From: Aneurinibacillus thermoaerophilus
GTDB taxonomy: Bacteria > Bacillota > Bacilli > Aneurinibacillales > Aneurinibacillaceae
Length of the DNA: 34,924 nt
Assembly: GCF_900099925.1 (NCBI RefSeq)
Contig: NZ_FNDE01000039.1
Coordinates: forward strand, 1 to 34,924
Reading direction: 5' to 3'
Positions within the stretch are counted from its first letter, which is position 1, and each line of letters starts with the position of its first letter. The translations under genes were made by a program, and so were the position numbers. The notes under the pieces were generated by a model, which saw nothing but the letters and a program-made list of their open reading frames with translations, ran no database searches and was not told where the DNA came from. Shown here piece after piece: positions 28,538 to 34,924 of this stretch.

Positions 28538-29074
28538 ATGAATGAGCAACATCCCCCTCATTTTTCTCGCGAAACGTTTGACAGAATGATTTCCGAGAAG
28601 CTGCGTCTCATTCGCACGGAAGCCCGCCTCACGCAAGAACAAATGGCCGATATTATCGGCCTTTCCAAAAAAACGCTTGTACAGGTGGAAAAAGAGCGAA
28701 AAACATTAGGCTTCACCGCCGCTTCGCTCGTCGGCATTTTATTTCGCAATAGCGAAATCGTTCAGGCAATGTTCGGTGAATCTGTGGTCGAGATTATAGA
28801 ACTCGTTGCTTTTCAAGGCATCGAACAAGAACCGTCGGATGCCAAGCTAGAGTGGATTCAACGTGCCAAGACAAAAGCCCGTTATAAGACGATGGGGAAA
28901 CGTGTCTGGTGGAAAGATGAAAAAGTTGGAGAAACGTATTTGCTTCAATCTCACATCTTAACCGGACATCTTCGTATTATCGATCGCGCAGATGTACTGC
29001 ATTATTACAGTATGAATCTAGACGAAGCGAAAACAAAATTCTATGAATTAGAAAGCACAACAAGCAAAGAGTAA
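28538..29074 (+). CDS. XRE-family regulator leading the inserted ABC module
   Basis: 178 residues. The HTH (about residues 20-72) has LRLIRTEARLTQEQMADIIG and SKKTLVQVEKERKTLG. It is followed by a C-terminal domain of about 100 residues I do not recognise, with paired tryptophan in KRVWWKDEKVGETYLLQSHI, which might be an effector or dimer domain. GAAAGGAG precedes ATG 28538. It is followed after 25 nt by the membrane protein and ABC genes on the same strand and is probably co-transcribed with them. A palindromic operator sits over its promoter, which suggests autorepression. Confidence 0.75.
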   Translation: MNEQHPPHFSRETFDRMISEKLRLIRTEARLTQEQMADIIGLSKKTLVQVEKERKTLGFTAASLVGILFRNSEIVQAMFGESVVEIIELVAFQGIEQEPSDAKLEWIQRAKTKARYKTMGKRVWWKDEKVGETYLLQSHILTGHLRIIDRADVLHYYSMNLDEAKTKFYELESTTSKE

Positions 29075-29099
29075 TTATGGGAGAGAAGGTGTTAGACTT

Positions 29100-30818
29100 A
29101 TGAAAAAACGAAAACGAGGGTGGGCCACGTGGCTTCTTTTCACCGTCATTATTATCTGCTTTTTTAGCAGCGGTCTGTTCCCCGTTTCAGTACGCGCCGA
29201 CTCGACTGCCGCACCGGTAGTCAGCATAAAAGTGAATGTTGGTTTTAACAATACGTATAAATGGGATACCATCGTGCCTGTCCGGGTTACCGTCACCAAC
29301 CAGACCGATGCCCCTATCAATGGAAATATTGAATTAGATATGCGTACCAATCATACATTTGTGGGTACATACTCAAAGCCTTTATCCTTGAAAAAAGGGG
29401 AAAGCAAACATGTGACGTTTCGGGTACATGCACAATTCAGCTATTTTAAAAATAACCCGTCATATGTTAAATGGGTACAAAACGGCAAAACACTTGTCAA
29501 ACACCCGATGGCCCCGAACAACATCCCAAATGATAGTATTTTTGTCGGTATACTGGCGAATGAAGCGGTGACCACGCATCTGCTTCGTACCCAACCACCG
29601 GAAAAAGCAAATGCACCATCCATTCATGTACAGCCGCTTACTCTGGAGGACATTCCAGCAGATACGCTGCGGAACAGCGGCCTGAATGCCCTGCTGATCG
29701 ACAAAGAAGAAATGGCGCGTCTAAATGAACAGCAAAAGAAAACCGTAAAAGATTGGGCAGCACAAGGTGGACAATTGTTTACTGTTGATCAAACAAGCGG
29801 GAAAGGACTTTGGGAAACAATCGGCAAAAAAGCGGAAAACGATACAAGTTCATGGAATGGCACATACATGGCCTCCCAACTGAGCGATGCCGCAACCTAC
29901 ATGCCCGAATTTAAATTGCCGGACGTTTCGCTTGCCGCTTTACTGTTCGCTGCCTACATCATCATCATTGGTCCTGTCCTATTTTATATCATGAAAAGAC
30001 GAAACGCCCGGGAATGGAATTGGCTCTTCATTCCGGCGCTTTCAATCATTGCGGCATTGGCAACCTATGGATACGGCAAGTGGCAATACGGCAACAAAGT
30101 ACACCTGCAAAATGTCAGTTTGATTGAAGTAAACAACGACGGAAGCGCCGATATTAGGAGTGGCAGCGCATTTTTTGCACCGCATAGCGGGGACTACAGC
30201 CTGCGCTTCCCAAAAGGTATAACCGTGTTTCCATTAAAAGATAGGGAAAGAGGAAATCCAAGAAGCAACACCCGCATTCTCCTGCAAACAGACCATACGG
30301 AAGCACAATTCACAAATACGGCATTTTGGTCGCTGCGCCAAGCATTTTCCGAACAACATCAAGAAGGGATCGGAACATTCGCAGCAACGCTAACAACGCA
30401 AAATAACCGGATTACCGGTACGATTCGCAATCATACAAACTACGCATTACGCAATGTCTGCATCGTTTATAAAGATGGCGTGCAGACAATCCCTGCGCTT
30501 GCGCCCGGCGATTCCATTCAGGTCAATGTCCCGATTCGCAGCGTTGATACGCCAAGAAGCTTTCTCAAATCAGATTTTGCCAAAGCGCTGCTACCTGCTT
30601 CTCTCGATGTAGAGAAGAGAAATTATACACGTTCACCGGAAGCACGCCTGATCGAATCCATTTATCATGATATTGGAGAACAAGGGATTTATCTCATCGG
30701 CTGGACCGACCAGCATCCATTAAAAAACGAAGTCATCAATGAATCTTATCAGCTTTCGCAATTATCGGTTGTAAAAGCGAAAATAGGAGAGCTAAAAGAA
30801 ACGGGAGGCGTAAAATGA
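29100..30818 (+). CDS. Exported/membrane protein of an ABC-2 module, function unknown
   Basis: 572 residues. A signal peptide (KKRKRG then a hydrophobic core to about residue 33, VRADS) leads into a beta-rich extracytoplasmic part (VVSIKVNVGFNN, VPVRVTVTNQTDAPINGNIE) that looks like an Ig-like or CARDB-like fold. A middle region resembles a degenerate ThuA/DJ-1-like domain (LNALLIDKEEM...VKDWAAQGGQLFTV). Two membrane helices at about 279-300 and 308-325 are followed by a second extracytoplasmic part of about 240 residues. It is coupled to the ATPase by an ATGA overlap. The combination (surface protein, ATPase, ABC-2 permease) recalls Gld-type and exopolysaccharide or stress ABC systems, but I do not assign a function. 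Confidence 0.7.
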   Translation: MKKRKRGWATWLLFTVIIICFFSSGLFPVSVRADSTAAPVVSIKVNVGFNNTYKWDTIVPVRVTVTNQTDAPINGNIELDMRTNHTFVGTYSKPLSLKKGESKHVTFRVHAQFSYFKNNPSYVKWVQNGKTLVKHPMAPNNIPNDSIFVGILANEAVTTHLLRTQPPEKANAPSIHVQPLTLEDIPADTLRNSGLNALLIDKEEMARLNEQQKKTVKDWAAQGGQLFTVDQTSGKGLWETIGKKAENDTSSWNGTYMASQLSDAATYMPEFKLPDVSLAALLFAAYIIIIGPVLFYIMKRRNAREWNWLFIPALSIIAALATYGYGKWQYGNKVHLQNVSLIEVNNDGSADIRSGSAFFAPHSGDYSLRFPKGITVFPLKDRERGNPRSNTRILLQTDHTEAQFTNTAFWSLRQAFSEQHQEGIGTFAATLTTQNNRITGTIRNHTNYALRNVCIVYKDGVQTIPALAPGDSIQVNVPIRSVDTPRSFLKSDFAKALLPASLDVEKRNYTRSPEARLIESIYHDIGEQGIYLIGWTDQHPLKNEVINESYQLSQLSVVKAKIGELKETGGVK

Positions 30819-31741
30819 TCGAAGTAAAAGATTTATACAAAAAATTCGGCCGTACCGTTGCTTTACAGGGAATCACCCTTGAGATTAAAAAAGGACAAAT
30901 TTACGGTTTTGTAGGGCCGAACGGAGCCGGAAAAACAACGGTCATGTCCATTCTGGCCACGCTGCTTACCCCGACGAGCGGTACGGCAAAAGTCGGCGGC
31001 TACGATTGCGTAAAACATCCGCGGGAAGTTCGCCGTCTCATCGGCTATATGCCTGACTTTTTCGGTGTATACGACAATTTAACGGCTTATGAGTATCTGG
31101 ACTTTTACGGGGCGAGTTACGGTTTATCGCCCAAAGAAAGACAACAGGCAATTCCGCAAATGCTGGAGCTTGTGCAACTAACACATAAAACGGATGAATA
31201 TGTCGATATGTTGTCTCGCGGGATGAAACAACGTCTGGGACTCGCCAGATGCCTGATCCATGATCCGGAAGTCATCATTCTTGACGAGCCTGCTTCCGGG
31301 CTTGATCCACGCTCCCGGATTGAAATGCGGGAAATTTTAAAAGTGCTGCGGGAAACCGGAAAAACGATTTTAATTAGTTCGCATATTCTGCCCGAACTGG
31401 CGGAGATGTGTGACACCATCGGCATTATCGAATCCGGCAAACTGGTTGCTACAGGTAAGGTGGAAGAAATTTATCGGAAAATGCGAGCACAAAGATTATT
31501 AAAAATTCGGGTGCTGGATAAATGGGAACCGCTCTTGGCCCGTTTGCGCTCCGCCCCTGAAGTCTCTAATGCGGTGCGGGAAGATGACCATATTATTATA
31601 AGCTTTAACGGCTCTGATTCCGAGCAAGCAGCCCTGTTGCAAACCTTGCTTATAGAGAAATATCCAATCATTGCATTTAGCGAAATGGAAGGAAATTTAG
31701 AAGACATATTCCTGGAAATTACGAAAGGGGTGGGCTCATGA
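30815..31741 (+). CDS. ABC transporter ATPase (NatA/CcmA type)
   Basis: 308 residues. Walker A is GPNGAGKTTVM, the signature LSRGMKQRLGLARCL, Walker B VIILDEPASGLDP, and the switch His is in LISSHILPELAEMCD. A C-terminal extension (about 225-308, KIRVLDKWEPLLARLR to GNLEDIFLEITKG) is typical of ABC-2 exporters' ATPases. It overlaps the preceding gene by 4 nt and the permease by 4 nt, so they form a translationally coupled unit. It powers the adjacent permease; substrate unknown. Confidence 0.88.
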   Translation: MIEVKDLYKKFGRTVALQGITLEIKKGQIYGFVGPNGAGKTTVMSILATLLTPTSGTAKVGGYDCVKHPREVRRLIGYMPDFFGVYDNLTAYEYLDFYGASYGLSPKERQQAIPQMLELVQLTHKTDEYVDMLSRGMKQRLGLARCLIHDPEVIILDEPASGLDPRSRIEMREILKVLRETGKTILISSHILPELAEMCDTIGIIESGKLVATGKVEEIYRKMRAQRLLKIRVLDKWEPLLARLRSAPEVSNAVREDDHIIISFNGSDSEQAALLQTLLIEKYPIIAFSEMEGNLEDIFLEITKGVGS

Positions 31742-32604
31742 ACCTTCTACAACTCTTCACTAATCCCGTACTAAGTAAAGAGTTCCGCATACGTATGCGT
31801 TCTGGCAAAACACCATGGATCATCAGCCTTTATTTGGCGGCGCTTGCGCTTGTCGTGTTCAGTATTATGTATTTTAAAGAAAAAGAAGCTTACTCTTCTA
31901 CTAATTACTTCGAAATTTTTATGTGCTTATCCATATTACAATACGGGCTGATTATTTTCGTTACACCCGGATTAACGGCGGGTGTGATCAGTGGAGAACG
32001 TGAGCGCCAAACATTGTCGCTTCTACTGACAACTAATTTATCGCCTTTGCAAATCATTATTGGCAAATGGCTTTCGGCGCTTAGCTTTATCCTTTTACTT
32101 ATTTTCGCTTCGCTTCCGTTATACAGTATTGTGTTTTTGTTCGGGGGAATTGATCCACAACAATGGCTGAAAATATTCGGTGTATACATGATCACGATAT
32201 TGGCTATCGGTTCTGTGGGCGTATGCGTATCCACACTCGTAAAACGCACCGGCGCTGCATCTGTGACAACATACGCCATCGTGTTCGCATATACCGCTTT
32301 GCTGTTTTTTATCAATGCGATGCTTTATGACATCATCAACATAGATTTAGCTGAAAAGATGATTCCTGATGACTCATTTCCGCCTCTTAACTCTCATCCG
32401 TTGTACAGCTGGCTACATGCACTAAGCTGCATCAATCCGGTGAATATTGTGGTGATGGTCTTTATGAATGAGAAATCAATCTTTGGCAACGGAGCCTCGC
32501 AAATGAGCGACCCTTACTGGTGGTTTATTTTGTATTACGGTCTCATTACGATCATCATGCTTGCACTGGCTGTATTTTTCTTCCGGAGGGTTCAAATTAA
32601 GTAA
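31738..32604 (+). CDS. ABC-2 type permease
   Basis: 288 residues with about six membrane helices. After VLSKEFRIRMRSGKTPW comes helix 1. The typical ABC-2 motif GVISGERERQTLSLLLTTNLS follows helix 2. A large loop lies between helices 5 and 6. It resembles permeases paired with Gld/Nos-type ATPases. Membrane partner of the upstream ATPase. It ends the tightly coupled part of the operon. Confidence 0.85.
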   Translation: MNLLQLFTNPVLSKEFRIRMRSGKTPWIISLYLAALALVVFSIMYFKEKEAYSSTNYFEIFMCLSILQYGLIIFVTPGLTAGVISGERERQTLSLLLTTNLSPLQIIIGKWLSALSFILLLIFASLPLYSIVFLFGGIDPQQWLKIFGVYMITILAIGSVGVCVSTLVKRTGAASVTTYAIVFAYTALLFFINAMLYDIINIDLAEKMIPDDSFPPLNSHPLYSWLHALSCINPVNIVVMVFMNEKSIFGNGASQMSDPYWWFILYYGLITIIMLALAVFFFRRVQIK

Positions 32605-32688
32605 ACGATGATGAATTCATTATGTTCATTGAAAAGAAGGAGAGAAAACGTTATATTTATTGACTACTAAAAAAGTAAGGTGCTAAAA

Positions 32689-33249
32689 ATGGGCTATGAG
32701 AGAATGTTACTAAAACAATGTCGTAGCGGTGATAAAGAGAGATTTCGCTTACTGGTCGGGCCTTACTTACAGCGAGCATATACAACATCACTCGTTATTT
32801 TAGGCAGACAACAGCTGGCAGAAGAAGTCGTGCGAAATGCGCTGATCGAGACATATACACGCATTAGGAATGAAGAAAGGATCGACAACTTTAAAGGGTG
32901 GTTTCATCATGTACTCGCCCGTTGTATACTGGGTATTTCGCAACAACAAGCGGAATGGAAAAGGTGTGAGCATGTCGCTCCGTCTACAATCAGTGCTGAC
33001 GGCATTTTGCCAATTGATACACTGCCTCAAGGAGAATCAAAGCAACAGTTCCTGTATTCGGTTATGTCCCTGGACACGGAGCTGCGAATCATAATCATGC
33101 TGTTCTACTACCAAGAGTTAAGTGCCCAAGAGATTGCTTCGCTATTAAACATAAAAGAAGAAATCATTAAATCCAGATTATACATGGCACGGTTGAAACT
33201 AAGCAACATCATTTATTGTTCATGCCCAGCATCCAAAACATGTTCTTAA
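32689..33249 (+). CDS. ECF-type sigma-factor-like protein, no anti-sigma adjacent
   Basis: 186 residues from ATG 32689 (AAGGTG six nt upstream). Region 2-like sequence (FRLLVGPYLQRAYTTSLVIL, EEVVRNALIETYTRI, FKGWFHHVLARCIL) and region 4-like sequence (YYQELSAQEIASLLN, IKSRLYMARLKL) match ECF sigma factors, but the acidic residues usual in region 2.2 (D-A-E-D) are weak (QLAEEVV), so core binding may be altered. It ends in CSCPASKTCS, a Cys-rich tail. It is 84 nt after the permease. No anti-sigma gene follows, so its control is unclear; the membrane protein at 29100 could be involved, but this is speculation. Confidence 0.7.
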   Translation: MGYERMLLKQCRSGDKERFRLLVGPYLQRAYTTSLVILGRQQLAEEVVRNALIETYTRIRNEERIDNFKGWFHHVLARCILGISQQQAEWKRCEHVAPSTISADGILPIDTLPQGESKQQFLYSVMSLDTELRIIIMLFYYQELSAQEIASLLNIKEEIIKSRLYMARLKLSNIIYCSCPASKTCS

Positions 33250-33469
33250 CAAGATTGATCACGCCGTATGGACGGATTAAGTAGCATACAGGGTGAAAAC
33301 AATCATACCTGTATAAGAAAACTCTCACCTTCTTCCCGGCCCATTTTACCTTCAGCAAAGCCGTTCAAAAAGCGGAAACAAGCAATGGACTCTCTCCATC
33401 ATGGAACGGTTCAGAGTTTGGTCTATTCTGCTTGAAGAACGGCTTTGTGCTCAAATATGCTGCGCTCGC
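33250..33469. other. Intergenic region with a nested hairpin between the sigma-like gene and pcrB
   Basis: No gene is supported. Perfect 10-bp arms AAAGCCGTTC (33357-33366) and GAACGGCTTT (33437-33446) enclose CAAGC/GCTTG and ACTCT/AGAGT arms, so about 90 nt could fold into a branched structure. ATACAGG/CCTGTAT (about 33287-33315) is another dyad. These could be a convergent terminator region, an insertion-element scar or a small RNA. Confidence 0.4.
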
Positions 33470-34159
33470 CTACTTCTGCTTCTTCACCGCCTGTACGGTC
33501 AGAAGCGCCTGTTCAAGATTCTCGTAAATAATATTGCCGACAATAATCGTATCCGCCCACTGTGCCATTTCCGCTGCTTGTTCCGCGCTTCGGATACCGC
33601 CGCCGTAAAAAATGCGGCTGTTCTGTACTACCTTCTGCGCCGCTCGCACTTGCTCCACGTCACCATATATTCCGCTGTATTCAATATAAAAAATCGGGAG
33701 CTTTAGCATCTGATCCGCAAGACGCGCATACGCTTTCATCTCTTCTTGAGCAATATTCGTCCGACTTTCTGTCAGCCGTGCGACCGCTGAATCCGGATTA
33801 CAAACAATATACCCCTCGACAAACACTTCATCCCATTTAATAAACGGCCCATGCTCTTTCAGTCCCTCAATATAAGCGTTAAAAATCCACTCCGGGTTCT
33901 GCGCGTTTAATACAAGCGGCACAAAGTACGCGTCAAACCCCGGGACAATCGCTTCTACATTCGATACTTCAAGCGCGCAGGGTACTGCGTACCGCCGAAT
34001 ACGGCTAAGCAAGTCAATCGTATTATCGAACGTCACATTGGTTGTTCCACCAACAATAATCGCGTCTGTTCCTGATTCGCAGACCATCTCTAATTCTTCA
34101 TCACCAATAAGTTTATCGGGATCAAGTTTAAACACGTGTTTCCATGTTTGGATATTCAA
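33470..34159 (-). CDS. pcrB: Heptaprenylglyceryl phosphate synthase PcrB
   Basis: 229 residues, a TIM-barrel prenyltransferase. It has WKHVFKLDPDKLI at the start, CESGTDAIIVGGTTNVT, VPCALEVSNVEAIVPGFDAY, FYIEYSGIYGD, and the phosphate-binding IFYGGGIRSAEQA and ADTIIVGNIIYE. In Bacillales it joins heptaprenyl diphosphate to sn-glycerol-1-phosphate, an archaeal-type ether lipid step. The start is TTG 34159 (NIQTWKH): GGAGGAGG lies 9 nt upstream inside the longer frame. In B. subtilis it is followed directly by pcrA; here about 5 kb intervene. Confidence 0.95.
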   Translation of the reverse strand: MNIQTWKHVFKLDPDKLIGDEELEMVCESGTDAIIVGGTTNVTFDNTIDLLSRIRRYAVPCALEVSNVEAIVPGFDAYFVPLVLNAQNPEWIFNAYIEGLKEHGPFIKWDEVFVEGYIVCNPDSAVARLTESRTNIAQEEMKAYARLADQMLKLPIFYIEYSGIYGDVEQVRAAQKVVQNSRIFYGGGIRSAEQAAEMAQWADTIIVGNIIYENLEQALLTVQAVKKQK

Positions 34160-34226
34160 GATATGTATCCTCCTCCATGCTTTCATGCTTGTTATTATAA
34201 TTCAAATAAGACGAAAGAAAAAAGAA

Positions 34227-34256
34227 AAGCCTCCTGAACTAAAATTCAGAAGGCTT
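34227..34256 (-). terminator. Terminator of yerC
   Basis: AAGCCTtCTGAA / TTCAGgAGGCTT form a stem (34227-34256) followed on the minus strand by TTCTTTTTTC. It overlaps the yerC stop codon, so pcrB probably has its own promoter in the 95-bp gap. Confidence 0.75.
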
Positions 34257-34566
34257 ATTTCTCTTTTTTGTTCTTCTTTTTGCTTAATCGATCCAGCACG
34301 GCCATATATCCGCCATTACCATAATTCAGGCAACGTTTTACACGGGAAATGGTCGCCGTGCTTGCGCCTGTCTCTTCTTCAATCTGGCTGTATGTTTGTT
34401 TTTCGCGCAACATTCGTGCCACTTCAAGGCGCTGCGCCATCGATTTCATTTCGTTTACCGTACACAAATCATCGAAAAACAAAAAGCAATCTTCCATCGT
34501 CTCCAGCGAGAGAATTGCTTCAAATAATTGTTCAAGCTCTTTTCCCTTGATTTTATCTAACTGCAC
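34255..34566 (-). CDS. yerC: TrpR-like DNA-binding protein YerC/YecD
   Basis: 103 residues. LDKIKGKELEQLFEAILSL and CFLFFDDLCTVNEMKSMAQR lead into the helix-turn-helix QTYSQIEEETGASTATISR and VKRCLNYGNGGY, the signature of the YerC/YecD TrpR-like family. I chose GTG 34566 because GGAGGG sits 7 nt upstream and the protein then starts exactly as B. subtilis YerC (MQ-DK); the longer frame to 34590 reads through the ribosome site. Its regulatory targets are not established; no tryptophan genes lie nearby. Confidence 0.92.
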   Translation of the reverse strand: MQLDKIKGKELEQLFEAILSLETMEDCFLFFDDLCTVNEMKSMAQRLEVARMLREKQTYSQIEEETGASTATISRVKRCLNYGNGGYMAVLDRLSKKKNKKEK

Positions 34567-34804
34567 CGACTTTCCCTCCGTTTCCGGCACATGTACTCTT
34601 TACATAAGTACCACTTTACTTTTTTCAAGAAGTAAAGCAAACGCTATTTTTATAATATGTAATTCTCTACGCTTTGACAAGAAAAAACGGTCACATTCAA
34701 ATATATAGCACAGCCTTAAAAATTTCAAAAATTCTTCCTATCTTTACCTACCAAAATATGACGATATATTAAATATATAGCACTTTTACCATTTCGACAT
34801 TCAA
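34567..34804. other. AT-rich region upstream of yerC
   Basis: No gene is seen. It must carry the yerC promoter. A short direct repeat AAATATATAGCAC occurs twice (about 34698 and 34772) and may be promoter or insertion-related. Confidence 0.4.
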
Positions 34805-34865
34805 TTTAACATAACACGCGAGAAGTCCTCTTCTTCCACGCCTCCGGCGTAGGTGGGGGATGAAT
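34805..34865 (+). mobile_element. IS200/IS605-like right end (second copy of the 24-bp motif)
   Basis: The first 24 bases (ending CGCGAGAAGTCC) are identical to 4117-4140. They are followed by a hairpin CCACGCC-tcc-GGCGTAGG and by GTGGGGGATGAATCG, the usual end of an IS200/IS605 element in Bacillales. No transposase gene precedes it in the window. Confidence 0.5.
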
Positions 34866-34893
34866 CGTGCTTCTTTTTCCCTTCTATTCGTTG

Positions 34894-34913
34894 TATACTA
34901 GGAATGTACGTTC
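34894..34913 (+). promoter_or_regulatory. Promoter with a LexA-like box at the window edge
   Basis: TATACT (34894-34899) is a good -10. Immediately after it GAATGTACGTTC (34902-34913) matches the Bacillus SOS box CGAAC-n4-GTTCG in all but the C of the left half-site and the outer base. A damage-inducible gene (for example a Y-family polymerase) may start just beyond the window. The -35 is weak. Confidence 0.4.
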
Positions 34914-34924
34914 GTATTGAGAAA

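Overview
This window reads as the chromosome of a low-to-mid GC, endospore-former-like Firmicute (Bacillales). The evidence is the yerC-pcrB-pcrA-ligA and gatCAB-dagK-rlmCD gene sets in a Bacillus-like arrangement, AGGAGG-type ribosome binding sites, frequent TTG/GTG starts, a KinB/KinE-like histidine kinase and NisI/SpaI-type lantibiotic immunity genes. Aneurinibacillus or Brevibacillus (Paenibacillaceae-like) would fit, but the genus is an inference, not something I can prove.

Layout: (1) 1-4.3 kb is an AT-rich accessory block. It holds the 3' end of an IS4/IS701-like transposase, a four-gene lantibiotic self-immunity operon (ABC transporter LanFEG plus lipoprotein LanI) without any lantibiotic biosynthesis genes, and a solitary IS200/IS605-like right end that looks like an omega-RNA scaffold. 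(2) 4.3-12.9 kb is mostly core: rlmCD, a decayed IS200 tnpA, dagK, a sensorless histidine kinase, a small XRE regulator with its own operator, a glycolate oxidase pair (glcD-glcF) divergent from a FadR-type GntR regulator, and a CbiX/SirB chelatase. (3) 12.9-15.6 kb is a very AT-rich island: a membrane GGDEF diguanylate cyclase, a short tyrosine recombinase and an EAL phosphodiesterase. The recombinase gene is enclosed by a 31-bp inverted repeat (30/31 identical; 13992-14022 and 14764-14794), so it has the anatomy of an 803-bp self-encoded invertible DNA switch placed between a c-di-GMP-making and a c-di-GMP-degrading gene. This is the most interesting system in the window. (4) 15.6-18.9 kb is gatCAB. 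(5) 19.1-24 kb holds a dCache-type chemoreceptor, an agmatinase-family ureohydrolase with a well-spaced sigma-54 promoter, and the adjacent PAS-AAA+-HTH sigma-54 activator; a perfect 12-bp inverted repeat brackets that promoter. (6) 24-28.3 kb is ligA and pcrA. (7) 28.4-33.3 kb is a plus-strand module inserted between pcrA and pcrB: XRE regulator with a palindromic operator, secreted/membrane protein, ABC ATPase, ABC-2 permease, then an ECF-sigma-like protein with no visible anti-sigma. (8) 33.4-34.6 kb is pcrB and yerC, followed by a second IS200/IS605-like end and, at the very edge, a promoter with a LexA-like box.

The core genes serve translation fidelity (GatCAB), rRNA methylation (RlmCD), phospholipid turnover (DagK), DNA replication and repair (PcrA, LigA) and archaeal-type lipid synthesis (PcrB). 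The accessory genes give lantibiotic resistance, c-di-GMP control, nitrogen or guanidine-compound use and an uncharacterised envelope ABC system. Several start codons were moved from the longest open frame to a position with a proper ribosome binding site; these are noted entry by entry.
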